DNA of 54,987 nt from an uncultured Flavonifractor sp. (GTDB taxonomy: Bacteria; Bacillota; Clostridia; Oscillospirales; Oscillospiraceae): NCBI RefSeq assembly GCF_944385615.1, contig NZ_CALWXV010000012.1, positions 1 through 54,987 on the forward strand, read 5' to 3'. Positions 34,361 through 42,485 of this stretch are shown one piece after another. The notes below the pieces were generated by a model. It saw only the letters and a program-made list of their open reading frames with translations, did not search any database and had not been told where the DNA came from. The translations under genes and the position numbers were made by a program. Position 1 is the first letter of the stretch, and each line of letters begins with the position of its first letter.

Positions 34361-35534
34361 AGTCGTTCATTACCGGCTGGAGCCCCTGCTCCCGGATAGC
34401 GGCCACCACCTGGTCCACGGTGCGGCCGTCGGCGATCTCGAACTGGTCGTCTCCTTCTTCCTCGCCGCTGTGGCCGCCGATGCCGGTGGACACCCCGGCG
34501 GAGATCTTGGTGGCGGCGATGTCGATGACCCGGTCCCGGAACCCCGCCCGCTCTCGGGTGGAGATGGTCATGCCGGCAAAGGGCATGAACAGCCGGTAGG
34601 CGCACATGACCTGGAGCAGCTGCCGCTCATGGACGTCCTTGGGATTGATCTTGTCGTTGTTGACGATGGGCCGCAGCCGGGGGCAGGAGAAGGAAATTTC
34701 GGCGTGGGGGTACTTGCGCTGCAGGAGCCAGGCGTGCATCCCAGTGGCAAAGGCATCCTTGCGGAAGTCGTCCAGCCCCAGCAGGGCGGCAAAGGCCACC
34801 CCCCGCATCCCGCCCATGAGGGCCCGCTCCTGGGCCTCCAGCCGGTAGGGGAAGATGCGCTTATGGCCCGCCAGATGGAGCTGCTCATACCGCACATCAT
34901 CATAAGTCTCCTGAAATACGGTCACATAGTCCACCCCGCACTGGTGGAGGTAGGCGTACTCGTCGGAGTTCATGGGGTAGACCTCGATGCCCACCATCTT
35001 GAAATACTTCCGGGCGATCTTGCAGGCCTCACCGATATATTGTACATCGCTCATTTTTCGGCTCTCGCCGGTAAGAATCAGGATTTCCTCCAGGCCGGTC
35101 TGGGCAATGGCGGCCATCTCCTCCTCGATGCCCGCCAGGTCCAGTTTAGCCCGGCGGATCTTATTGTGGCAGTTGAAGCCGCAGTAGATGCAATAATTTT
35201 CGCAGTAGTTAGAGATGTAGATGGGGGTGAAAAGGTACACATTATCCCCAAAATACCGCCGCTTCTCCATCCGGGCCTTCTGGGCCATCTCCTCCAAAAA
35301 AGGCAGGGCCGCCGGGGAGAGCAGGGCGGCAAAGTGTTCCGGGGTGCGCACGTCGGCGTCCAGGGCCGCCCGCACATCCTGAGCGGTGTAGGCATTCTCG
35401 TCATAGCCCGCTCGGGCGGCGGTGACCTGCTGCCGCACGGTAGGGTCGATCTGCTCCATCCCGGGGAGGTAGGCCATGTGGTCGATCTTATCCTTGACCT
35501 CCACCACGGTGATGCCTTCCATAGGCTGATCCAT
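34347..35534 (-). CDS. thiH: 2-iminoacetate synthase
   Basis: Radical SAM enzyme splitting tyrosine to dehydroglycine for thiazole synthesis under anaerobic conditions. It has 395 residues. The cluster motif CENYCIYC (CxxxCxxC) near residue 100 ligates the 4Fe-4S cluster. The start ATG is preceded by GGAGGAG. It follows thiG by 15 nt. Confidence 0.95.
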   Translation of the reverse strand: MDQPMEGITVVEVKDKIDHMAYLPGMEQIDPTVRQQVTAARAGYDENAYTAQDVRAALDADVRTPEHFAALLSPAALPFLEEMAQKARMEKRRYFGDNVYLFTPIYISNYCENYCIYCGFNCHNKIRRAKLDLAGIEEEMAAIAQTGLEEILILTGESRKMSDVQYIGEACKIARKYFKMVGIEVYPMNSDEYAYLHQCGVDYVTVFQETYDDVRYEQLHLAGHKRIFPYRLEAQERALMGGMRGVAFAALLGLDDFRKDAFATGMHAWLLQRKYPHAEISFSCPRLRPIVNNDKINPKDVHERQLLQVMCAYRLFMPFAGMTISTRERAGFRDRVIDIAATKISAGVSTGIGGHSGEEEGDDQFEIADGRTVDQVVAAIREQGLQPVMNDYVYV

Positions 35535-35549
35535 GTCTGTCTCCTCCTC

Positions 35550-36314
35550 TCAGTCCGCCAGAAATCCGGTGAGGGGGGAGGATGGAGCCGCACCCCGGTC
35601 CAGCACCCGGCCCAGGCCCGCCAGATAGGCCGCCCGGCCCGCCTCAATGGCGGACTTGAAGGCCCCAGCCATGGCGGAAATATCCCCGGCAGTGGCGATG
35701 GCGGTGTTGGCCATCACCGCCGCAGCCCCCATCTCCATGGCCTCACAGGCCTGGGAGGGACGGCCGATCCCCGCGTCCACAATGACCGGCAGGTCGATCT
35801 CGTCAATGAGAATCTGGATAAACTCTCTGGTGGCCAGGCCCTTGTTGGAGCCAATAGGGGCCCCCAGAGGCATAACGCAGGCTGCTCCGGCATCCACCAG
35901 ATCCCGGGCCACGTTCAGGTCGGGATACATGTAGGGCATGACCACAAAGCCCTCCTTGGCCAGAATCTCGGTGGCCTTGACCGTCTCGTAGTTGTCGGGC
36001 AGCAGGTACTTGCTGTCCCGCATGATCTCGATCTTTACAAAGTCCCCGCAGCCGCAGGCCCGGGCCAGCCGGGCAATGCGCACGGCCTCGTCGGCGGTAC
36101 GGGCGCCGGAGGTGTTGGGCAGCAGGGTCACCCCCTCCGGGATGTGGTCCAGGATGCTGTCGGTGTCTGAGTTGGCCCGGCGGAGGGCCAGGGTGATGAT
36201 CTGAGCCCCGGCATGCTCCACCGCCGCCCGGATGAGATCCATGGAATACTTGCCCGAGCCCAGAATAAAACGGGAGGTAAAGGCGTGTCCCCCCAAAATC
36301 AGTTCGTCTGCCAT
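35550..36314 (-). CDS. thiG: thiazole synthase
   Basis: Forms the thiazole phosphate from DXP, dehydroglycine and ThiS thiocarboxylate. It has 254 residues from ATG 36314, with AAAGGAAG 8 nt upstream. The key Lys lies in FVKIEIM, and [22 protein letters not shown] is the phosphate-binding end. It follows thiF by 58 nt. Confidence 0.95.
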   Translation of the reverse strand: MADELILGGHAFTSRFILGSGKYSMDLIRAAVEHAGAQIITLALRRANSDTDSILDHIPEGVTLLPNTSGARTADEAVRIARLARACGCGDFVKIEIMRDSKYLLPDNYETVKATEILAKEGFVVMPYMYPDLNVARDLVDAGAACVMPLGAPIGSNKGLATREFIQILIDEIDLPVIVDAGIGRPSQACEAMEMGAAAVMANTAIATAGDISAMAGAFKSAIEAGRAAYLAGLGRVLDRGAAPSSPLTGFLAD

Positions 36315-36372
36315 GTTTGTTCTTCCTTTCTGTGGACCGGCCAGTGTCCGGTTCCTATTTTTATGGGATACC

Positions 36373-37002
36373 CTATGGTTCGCTCTTTCCCAACAGCAGC
36401 CGCATGACCATGGTGGCCTGGTGGGAGGCGCACACCGCCACCCGGGGGGCCATAAGCCCCTGGCCCAGAGCGATATCACTCTCCCCGTCGCCGCAGAGAT
36501 AGAGCCGCCCCATGGCCTTTTGGGTGCGGATGGCGTTGGCCGAGCCTGTCCCACCCATTCCGGAGCCCGCCACCACGGTAGTGTCCGGCAGCCCCGCCAG
36601 CAGGGTGCTCACCAGCATGGCCTTTTCTTCAGCCTTGTCAAAGGCCTCGCACACCACCTGACACCCCCGGAACAGGGTACAGGCGTTGTCCGCACTTACC
36701 TTACAGGTGTGGACTTCATAGTCCAGCCAGGGGTTGATCTGCCGCAGCTGCTGGACCAAGGCTTCGGTCTTGTACTGCCCCAGGTGGGGGAGAAAGTAGT
36801 GCTGCCGGTGAAGATTGGTCACATCCACCCGGTCAAAATCGGCCAGCACCAGCCGTCCCACCCCCAGCCGGGCCAGCAGCACAGCGATGTGGGAGCCCAA
36901 TCCTCCCAAGCCGGCCACTCCCACCGAGGCGGCGGCAAATTTTTTCTGATTTTCCGCTCCGTGACGGGCGATAAGGGCCTGTTCCAGCGTTTCCCGGTCC
37001 AT
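36373..37002 (-). CDS. thiF: sulfur carrier protein adenylyltransferase
   Basis: E1-like enzyme of 209 residues that adenylates the ThiS C-terminus. The ATP loop [10 protein letters not shown] and [15 protein letters not shown] (with metal Asp and Arg) are present. This is the short clostridial form; the zinc CxxC pairs of E. coli ThiF are absent. The start ATG 37002 overlaps the thiS stop by 4-6 nt. Confidence 0.92.
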   Translation of the reverse strand: MDRETLEQALIARHGAENQKKFAAASVGVAGLGGLGSHIAVLLARLGVGRLVLADFDRVDVTNLHRQHYFLPHLGQYKTEALVQQLRQINPWLDYEVHTCKVSADNACTLFRGCQVVCEAFDKAEEKAMLVSTLLAGLPDTTVVAGSGMGGTGSANAIRTQKAMGRLYLCGDGESDIALGQGLMAPRVAVCASHQATMVMRLLLGKSEP

Positions 37003-37006
37003 GGCC

Positions 37007-37204
37007 TTATCCGCCTCCCACAAACCGGACCACCTCCAGTTTGTCCCCATCGGACAGCCGGATTGTGGAAAAGTCCTCCCGGCGCAGAATGGTCCCGTTG
37101 AGTTCCACCGCCACTTGGTCGGCCTTCCAGCCTTTTTGGTCCAGCAGGTCCCGCACGGTATTCAGCCCCGTCCTATTCAGGGGTTCTCCATTGACTTGCA
37201 GCAT
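37007..37204 (-). CDS. thiS: sulfur carrier protein ThiS
   Basis: 65-residue beta-grasp protein, starting MLQVNGEPLN and ending VGGG; the C-terminal Gly-Gly carries the thiocarboxylate sulfur. AAAAGGAGG lies 7 nt before the ATG. First gene of the operon. Confidence 0.95.
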   Translation of the reverse strand: MLQVNGEPLNRTGLNTVRDLLDQKGWKADQVAVELNGTILRREDFSTIRLSDGDKLEVVRFVGGG

Positions 37205-37228
37205 CGTCTGCCTCCTTTTCTCCAGCAA

Positions 37229-37286
37229 AAAAAGGCGCCACGAAGAACTACACCCGCGGTGGTGTACCCCTTCGTGACGCCTTTTT
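37229..37286 (-). terminator. terminator-like hairpin in the thi leader
   Basis: On the minus strand a 17-bp outer stem with one G-U (37270-37286 with 37229-37245) encloses a TACACC/GGTGTA stem and ends in seven T. It lies between the thi promoter and thiS. There is no TPP riboswitch core in the short leader, so how read-through is achieved is open. Confidence 0.7.
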
Positions 37287-37304
37287 GGCTTCACTCTGCG
37301 CAAT

Positions 37305-37333
37305 ACAATAGCACCCCTCCCCCGCCTTGTCAA
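37305..37333 (-). promoter_or_regulatory. thi operon promoter
   Basis: Perfect TTGACA (37328-37333), 17 nt, then TATTGT (37305-37310) on the minus strand. Confidence 0.75.
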
Positions 37334-37384
37334 GGCATATTTTCCACACCCAGCCGTAAATTGGGTGGAGAAAGGAGGGCGTCT

Positions 37385-37507
37385 ATGGAAGAACAACAGG
37401 AGATTATCTGCCGTTTCCCGGCGGAAGGGCCGTCGCTGGAGGAACTGCTGGCCCGTCTGCTGGCCGGGCCCCGGGGAGAGGAGCCGCCATGGGCGGGCCG
37501 CGGGTAG
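37385..37507 (+). CDS. 40-residue protein before recombinase 2
   Basis: A short frame with a very strong ribosome-binding site, AAAGGAGGG 6 nt before the ATG, ending inside the recombinase 2 start (18-nt overlap), so the two are coupled. It is acidic in the first half (MEEQQEIICRF, then a LEELLARLL helix) and ends in a basic Arg-Gly. I do not recognise the family. A small partner or directionality factor of the recombinase is possible but only inferred from position. Confidence 0.6.
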   Translation: MEEQQEIICRFPAEGPSLEELLARLLAGPRGEEPPWAGRG

Positions 37508-38946
37508 GGCTCTACCTCCGCCTGTCCCGGGAGGACGAGGGGGCGGGGGAGTCCATGAGCATTGAGAACCAGCGGGCCTATCTGCTGGACTACGCTGCCG
37601 GGCGGGGCTGGCCGGTGGCAAAAATCTATGCCGACGACGGCTATACCGGCACCAACTTCCGCCGCCCCGGCTTTCAGGCCCTGCTGAGCGACATTGAGGG
37701 GGGATGCATTGACCTGGTGCTCACCAAGGACCTGTCCCGGCTGGGCCGGGACCAGGCGGGAACGGTGTATTATTACCAGTGCTATTTCCCCGCCCACGGG
37801 GTGCGCTACATTGCCGCCGCCGAGGGCTTTGACACCGCCGCCGGGCAGAGCGCCATCGCCCTCCCCTTCCTGGCGGCGGCCAACGACTTTTACACCGCCG
37901 ATATCTCCCGCAAGGTGCGCGCCGCCCTGGACACCCGGCGGAAGCAGGGGCTGTTCATCGGGGCCTCCCCCCCGCTGGGCTACCGAAAGGACCCGGACCA
38001 CAAGGGGCACCTTCTCCCCGATCCGGCCACCGCCTGGGCAGCTCAGGCGGTGTTTTCCACCTATCTGTCCCTGGCCTCGGTACGGGGGACTGCCCGGGCC
38101 CTGACGAAAGCAGGAGTACCCACCCCCGCCCAGTGCAAGGGGGGACCGGCGGGAGCGTGGAGCGACACCATGGTGCGCCGGGTTCTTACCAACCCCACCT
38201 ATGCCGGACATTTGACCCAGAACCGCTCGGAAAAGGCAGGCTACAAGGTGGACCGCCGCCGGTACCACCCCCCGGACCAGTGGACGGTGGTGCCCCATAC
38301 CCATCCCCCTTTGGTATCCCAGGCCGACTTTGACCGGGTCCAGGCCCTGCTGGCGGTACGGAGCTACACCCCCAAGGCCGGTCCGCCCCATTTACTCACC
38401 GGGCTAGCGTTCTGCGGAGCCTGCGGCTCTGCCATGGCCTATGTAAAGGAGGGAAACCGGCTCTATCTAGTGTGCCGCCGCTCTCGCAAAACCGGAGCCT
38501 GCTCCTCCCGCCGGATCTCAGAGGCCAGCATATTGGCCGCCCTGAAGGGGGAACTGGAGCGACTGACCGCCGGAATAGAGCCTTCTCTTCTGCTCCCGCC
38601 CCCCTCCCGGGAATCTGACAAGGCCCGCCGGGCTTTGGAGGGGGAGCTGCGGCTGCTGCGGCAGGCGGGGGCGGCCCTGTACCGGGACCGGGCCGCCGGG
38701 GCGCTGGACCAGGAGGAGTTTTCCGCTTTGCTGGAAGAAAACTGCCGGGCGGCCCGGCTGGTGGAGGTACGTCTGGCCGCGCTGTCTCCACCGGAGTCTC
38801 CCCCCGCCGTCCTGCCCGATCTGCTGGCCCGGCCCGCCCTGCTCACCCTGGTGGAGCGTGTCGAACTGGGAGAGGGCGGTACACTCACCATCTCCTTCCG
38901 CTTCCGGGACCCCCACCTTTGCCACACCAGCCGGGGTGGACTTTGA
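37489..38946 (+). CDS. large serine recombinase of element 2
   Basis: 485 residues from ATG 37489 with GAGGAG upstream. The resolvase domain (about 4-155) has catalytic Ser13 in YLRLSRED and LVLTKDLSRLGRD; a recombinase domain follows (GYRKDPDHKGHLLPD ... RRVLTNPTYAGHLTQ), then a zinc-type CGACGSAM ... C and a helical charged region. The last residues, Gly-Gly-Leu and stop, lie in dpaA beyond the crossover point: after excision the frame would instead run 87 codons antisense into thiE. It lies at the right end of element 2, pointing outward. Likely excisionase for element 2. Confidence 0.92.
   Translation: MGGPRVGLYLRLSREDEGAGESMSIENQRAYLLDYAAGRGWPVAKIYADDGYTGTNFRRPGFQALLSDIEGGCIDLVLTKDLSRLGRDQAGTVYYYQCYFPAHGVRYIAAAEGFDTAAGQSAIALPFLAAANDFYTADISRKVRAALDTRRKQGLFIGASPPLGYRKDPDHKGHLLPDPATAWAAQAVFSTYLSLASVRGTARALTKAGVPTPAQCKGGPAGAWSDTMVRRVLTNPTYAGHLTQNRSEKAGYKVDRRRYHPPDQWTVVPHTHPPLVSQADFDRVQALLAVRSYTPKAGPPHLLTGLAFCGACGSAMAYVKEGNRLYLVCRRSRKTGACSSRRISEASILAALKGELERLTAGIEPSLLLPPPSRESDKARRALEGELRLLRQAGAALYRDRAAGALDQEEFSALLEENCRAARLVEVRLAALSPPESPPAVLPDLLARPALLTLVERVELGEGGTLTISFRFRDPHLCHTSRGGL
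38916..38940 (+). repeat. right attachment site of element 2
   Basis: Element arm CCTTTGCCACACCAGCC (38916-38932), then the GGGG core (38933-38936) and dpaA codons for Val-Asp-Phe-Glu. It pairs with the left site as described there. Confidence 0.75.
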
Positions 38947-39073
38947 GGCGGCCGCCCGGCTGGGGGTCAAGGCCATCTGGGCCCTGTCCCTGCCGGGGAA
39001 GGTGGCGCCGGTGACGGCGGGCCGGTGCATCCAGACCACCATCTACAACATTCTGCGGGAAATGGGAGTGTGA
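38933..39073 (+). CDS. dpaA: dipicolinate synthase subunit A, C-terminal part (interrupted)
   Basis: Last 46 codons of dpaA: GVDFEAAARLGVKAIWALSL, then PGKVAPVTAGRCIQTTIYN to the stop at 39071. It is in frame with the middle part across element 2. The three parts add to 290 residues, against about 297 for Bacillus DpaA. Two bases separate its stop from dpaB. Confidence 0.9.
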   Translation, partial: GVDFEAAARLGVKAIWALSLPGKVAPVTAGRCIQTTIYNILREMGV

Positions 39074-39075
39074 GT

Positions 39076-39660
39076 ATGGAACAAAGGAAGGTTGGATTCG
39101 CCTTCTGCGGGTCCTTTTGTACGTATGACCGGGCCATGCGGGCCCTGGAGCAGGTGAAGGCCCGGTTTGGGGATGTGACCCCCATCGTGTCGGAGGCCTC
39201 CGCCGCCACCGACACCCGCTTTGGCCCGGCCCACGAGTTCATGCGAGAGATGGAGCGCATCTGTGACAAACGGGTCATTGACACCATGGTAAAGGCCGAG
39301 CCCATCGGCCCCAAAAAGCTGCTGGATGTGCTGGTGATCTGTCCCTGTACCGGCAACACGCTGGCCAAGCTGGCGGGCGGAATCACCGACTCCACCGTCA
39401 CTTTAGCGGCCAAGGCCCATCTGCGCAACGGCCGGCCTCTGGTGCTCTGCCCGGCCACCAACGACGCTTTGGCCGCCTCAGCCAAAAATATCGGGGCCCT
39501 GCTGGACAAGAAAAACGTCTACTTCGTCCCCTTTCGTCAGGACGATCCACAGGGCAAGCCCACCTCAGTGGTGGCCGACTTTTCCCTGGTGCCCGACGCC
39601 ATTGCCGCCGCTTTGGAGGGCCGTCAGCTCCAGCCTCTGCTGCTGGGCAACCCCGATTAA
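39076..39660 (+). CDS. dpaB: dipicolinate synthase subunit B
   Basis: Flavoprotein-like partner of DpaA (spoVFB), 194 residues, needed for dipicolinate in the mother cell. It begins MEQRKVGFAFCGSFCT, with VICPCTGNTLAKLAGGITDS in the middle. GGGAG lies 7 nt upstream and overlaps the dpaA stop, so translation is coupled. Intact. Transcribed from the dpaA side it would be separated from the dpaA promoter by 18 kb unless both elements leave. Confidence 0.95.
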   Translation: MEQRKVGFAFCGSFCTYDRAMRALEQVKARFGDVTPIVSEASAATDTRFGPAHEFMREMERICDKRVIDTMVKAEPIGPKKLLDVLVICPCTGNTLAKLAGGITDSTVTLAAKAHLRNGRPLVLCPATNDALAASAKNIGALLDKKNVYFVPFRQDDPQGKPTSVVADFSLVPDAIAAALEGRQLQPLLLGNPD

Positions 39661-39664
39661 ATGG

Positions 39665-39701
39665 AAAAAGCCTGCCGCAAGCGGTTTGCGGCAGGCTTTT
39701 T
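39665..39701 (+). terminator. bidirectional terminator between dpaB and icd
   Basis: A 16-bp stem (39665-39680 with 39686-39701), 5-nt loop, with A5 before and T5 after. It serves both converging genes. Confidence 0.9.
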
Positions 39702-39712
39702 GGTATGTATAC

Positions 39713-40921
39713 TCAGTTTTCCAGTTTTGCCCGGATGGCCTTCAGGAAATCCAGGGAGTTGACCCCCTGGGCGGGGGTCTCCCCCTCCCACAGGCCCACC
39801 AGGTCCTTGGTCATCACGCCACCCTCGATGGTGTCGATGGTGGCCTTCTCCAGCTTGTCGGCAAAGGCCATCAGATCGGCGTTGCCGTCCAGCTCGCCCC
39901 GCTTGCGGAGGGCGCCTGACCAGGCGAAGAGGGTGGCCACCGGGTTGGTGGAGGTCTCCTCTCCCTTCAGGTACTTGTAATAGTGGCGGGTGACAGTGCC
40001 GTGGGCGGCCTCGTACTCATACTTGCCGTCGGGGGACACCAGCACGGAGGTCATCATGGCCAGAGAGCCAAAGGCGGTGGATACCATATCGCTCATCACG
40101 TCGCCATCGTAGTTCTTGCAGGCCCAGATAAAGCCGCCCTGAGAGCGGACCACACGGGCCACTGCGTCGTCAATCAGGGTATAGAAATACTCGATGCCCA
40201 GCTCGTCGAACTTGGCCTTGTACTCGGCGTCAAAGATGGCCTGGAAAATATCCTTGAAGGTGTGGTCATACTGCTTGGAAATGGTGTCCTTGGTGGCAAA
40301 CCAAAGATCCTGCTTGGTGTCGATGGCGTACTGGAAGCAGGAGCGGGCAAAGGAGGTGATGGAGCTATCCTTATTGTACTGGCCCTGGAGCACGCCGCCG
40401 CACTCAAAGTCATAGATGGTCTGGCGGAACTGCTCCTTTCCGTCAGCGCCGGTAAACACCAGCTCGGCCTTGCCGGGGCCGGGCACCCGGTACTCGGTGG
40501 ACTTGTACACATCGCCGTAGGCGTGGCGGGCGATGGTGATGGGCTTCTTCCAGGTCTTGACCACCGGGGAGATGCCCTTGACCATAATGGGAGCCCGGAA
40601 CACGGTGCCGTCCAGAATGGCGCGGATAGTACCGTTGGGGGACTTCCACATCTGGGAGAGCTTATATTCCTCCACCCGCTGGGCGTTGGGGGTGATGGTG
40701 GCGCACTTCACCGCCACGCCGTACTTCTTGGTGGCCTCGGCGGAGTCCACGGTCACCTGGTCGCCGGTCTCCTCCCGGTGGGGCAGGCCCAGGTCGTAAT
40801 ACTCGGTCTTCAGGTCGATGAAGGGCAGGAGCAGCTCGTCCTTGATCTGCTGCCACAGCACCCGGGTCATCTCGTCGCCGTCCATCTCCACCAGGGGGGT
40901 GGTCATCTGAATCTTTTCCAT
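39713..40921 (-). CDS. icd: NADP-dependent isocitrate dehydrogenase
   Basis: Oxidative decarboxylation of isocitrate to 2-oxoglutarate. It has 402 residues and belongs to the homodimeric, eukaryote-like subfamily: [14 protein letters not shown] at the start, then [17 protein letters not shown] and the C-terminal [10 protein letters not shown] motif. It supplies carbon for glutamate. AAGGAGGAG precedes the ATG. Confidence 0.96.
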   Translation of the reverse strand: MEKIQMTTPLVEMDGDEMTRVLWQQIKDELLLPFIDLKTEYYDLGLPHREETGDQVTVDSAEATKKYGVAVKCATITPNAQRVEEYKLSQMWKSPNGTIRAILDGTVFRAPIMVKGISPVVKTWKKPITIARHAYGDVYKSTEYRVPGPGKAELVFTGADGKEQFRQTIYDFECGGVLQGQYNKDSSITSFARSCFQYAIDTKQDLWFATKDTISKQYDHTFKDIFQAIFDAEYKAKFDELGIEYFYTLIDDAVARVVRSQGGFIWACKNYDGDVMSDMVSTAFGSLAMMTSVLVSPDGKYEYEAAHGTVTRHYYKYLKGEETSTNPVATLFAWSGALRKRGELDGNADLMAFADKLEKATIDTIEGGVMTKDLVGLWEGETPAQGVNSLDFLKAIRAKLEN

Positions 40922-40957
40922 GGTCTCCTCCTTGTGTTTTCATACAATTCCGGAAAA

Positions 40958-40986
40958 ATTATACCCCCATTTCAGGAAAAAGGCAA
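40958..40986 (-). promoter_or_regulatory. icd promoter
   Basis: TTGCCT (40981-40986), 17 nt, TATAAT (40958-40963) on the minus strand. Confidence 0.65.
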
Positions 40987-41022
40987 GCGGCACATGGGAT
41001 GCAATCCTGTGCGTTTTGCCCA

Positions 41023-41052
41023 TTGCGGCTCAATACCAGGGTGGAGTATACT
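41023..41052 (+). promoter_or_regulatory. promoter of the second MATE gene
   Basis: TTGCGG (41023-41028), 18 nt, TATACT (41047-41052). It starts transcription about 32 nt before the GTG start. Confidence 0.5.
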
Positions 41053-41089
41053 TTTTCAATATGTAACCCAAGCAGAGAGAGGGACCCCT

Positions 41090-42409
41090 GTGTTTCAAAA
41101 GCAAGCCCTGAAAAAATTGATTATCCCCCTGATCATCGAGCAGTTCCTGGCGGTCATGGTGGGCATGGCCGACATTATGATGGTCTCCTCCGCCGGAGAG
41201 GCCGCCGTTTCCAGCGTGGCCCTGGTGGACCTCATCAACGTGCTCATCATCAACGTCTTTTCCGCCCTGGCCACCGGCGGCGCGGTGGTGTGCGCCCAGT
41301 CCATCGGCGCCCAAAACCTGGACCGGGCCAACCGGGCGGCCAATCAGCTGATGTACATCGTCACCGCCGCCGCCCTCATTATCATGGCCCTGTCCCTGAT
41401 CCTGTGCCGCCCCCTGCTGGGGCTGCTCTTCGGCCAGGTGGAGCCCGCCGTCATGGAGGGAGCGGTGACCTATTTCATCATCTCCGCTTTGTCCTATCCC
41501 TTTATCGCCCTGTATAACGGCTGCGCTGCCCTGCTGCGCTCCATGGGCAACTCCCGGGCCTCCATGTATGTCTCGGCCTGGATGAACGGGCAGAACATCG
41601 TGGGCAACGCCATCTTTGTCTTTGGCTTCCACCGGGGGGTGGACGGCGTGGCCCTGTCCTCCCTGTTCTCCCGGATGGTGGCTGCCGGTATCATGCTGGT
41701 ACTGCTCCACAGCCGCCACAACCCGGTGCGGGTGTCCGGTCTGCTCCGCTTTCGACTGGAACCCTCTATGATGGGCCGTATTTTGCGCATCGGAATACCC
41801 AACGGCCTGGAAAATTGCTTCTTCCAGCTGGGCCGGGTGCTGCTGGTAAGCCTTATCTCCACCTTTGGCACCGCCCAGACCGCCGCCAATGCGGTGGCCA
41901 ACAACATCGACAACTTCGGCGTCATTCCCGGCACCGCCATGGGCCTGGCCCTCATCACGGTGGTGGGCCAGTGCGTGGGGGCGGAGGCTTGGGACCAGGT
42001 CCGCTTCTACACCGTCAAGCTGGTCAAAATGACGTACCTTTTCACCTGGATTCTCAACGGTATTCTGCTGCTGGGGCTGCCCCTGATTCTGAGCCTGTAC
42101 AGCCTGACCCCTGAGACCCACTGGTACGCCACGGTGCTCATCTTCATCCACAACGGCTGCGCCATGCTGTTCTGGCCCATGGCCTTCACCATGCCCAACG
42201 CCCTGCGGGCTACCGGTGACGTAAAGGTCCCCATGGTCATCTCCATCTGTTCCATGCTGATCGTCCGGCTGGGGTGCAGCTACCTTTTAGGGGTCCACTT
42301 TGGCCTGGGGGTCATCGGGGTATGGATCGCCATGGTGGGAGACTGGATCGTACGTATCTGTTTCTTTGTGTTCCGGGCCCGGCAAAAGCTGTGGGTGGAA
42401 CACCGCTGA
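41090..42409 (+). CDS. MATE family efflux transporter
   Basis: 439 residues, about twelve hydrophobic segments, beginning FQKQALKKLIIPLIIEQFL as usual. GTG 41090 is chosen because GAGAGGG lies upstream and the start matches the family; an in-frame ATG further upstream lies before the promoter. The repeat half begins near RILRIGIPNGLEN. Only distantly like the MATE gene at 18546. Substrate unknown. Confidence 0.9.
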   Translation: MFQKQALKKLIIPLIIEQFLAVMVGMADIMMVSSAGEAAVSSVALVDLINVLIINVFSALATGGAVVCAQSIGAQNLDRANRAANQLMYIVTAAALIIMALSLILCRPLLGLLFGQVEPAVMEGAVTYFIISALSYPFIALYNGCAALLRSMGNSRASMYVSAWMNGQNIVGNAIFVFGFHRGVDGVALSSLFSRMVAAGIMLVLLHSRHNPVRVSGLLRFRLEPSMMGRILRIGIPNGLENCFFQLGRVLLVSLISTFGTAQTAANAVANNIDNFGVIPGTAMGLALITVVGQCVGAEAWDQVRFYTVKLVKMTYLFTWILNGILLLGLPLILSLYSLTPETHWYATVLIFIHNGCAMLFWPMAFTMPNALRATGDVKVPMVISICSMLIVRLGCSYLLGVHFGLGVIGVWIAMVGDWIVRICFFVFRARQKLWVEHR

Positions 42410-42413
42410 GGGC

Positions 42414-42442
42414 TTGTGCGTCTTTCACTTTTCCTGTATAAT
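42414..42442 (+). promoter_or_regulatory. asnA promoter
   Basis: TTGTGC (42414-42419), 17 nt, TATAAT (42437-42442). Confidence 0.7.
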
Positions 42443-42485
42443 GTGTTGCATTGTAACGATTTGATGAACAAAGGAGTGCTGCACC

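Larger units (their letters stand above)
33745..38934. mobile_element. element 2: dpaA-interrupting element with thiazole genes (~5.19 kb)
   Basis: The DNA from GG 33745 to the matching GG 38933 separates codons that join to read SKPGG|VDFEAA, the normal DpaA sequence. Its element ends form near-palindromic arms (15 of 17) about GG. Cargo: thiS-thiF-thiG-thiH-thiE on the minus strand; a 40-residue protein and a large serine recombinase on the plus strand. No phage genes. It is independent of element 1: different recombinase, different core dinucleotide. Confidence 0.8.

Noticed and set aside
37205-37304. TPP riboswitch before thiS
   Set aside because: The leader is too short and lacks the conserved CTGAGA and ACCTGATCTGG segments.
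37336-37343. CATATTTT as a sigma-E or sigma-K -10 box for recombinase 2
   Set aside because: No matching -35 element at the proper spacing; kept only as a remark.
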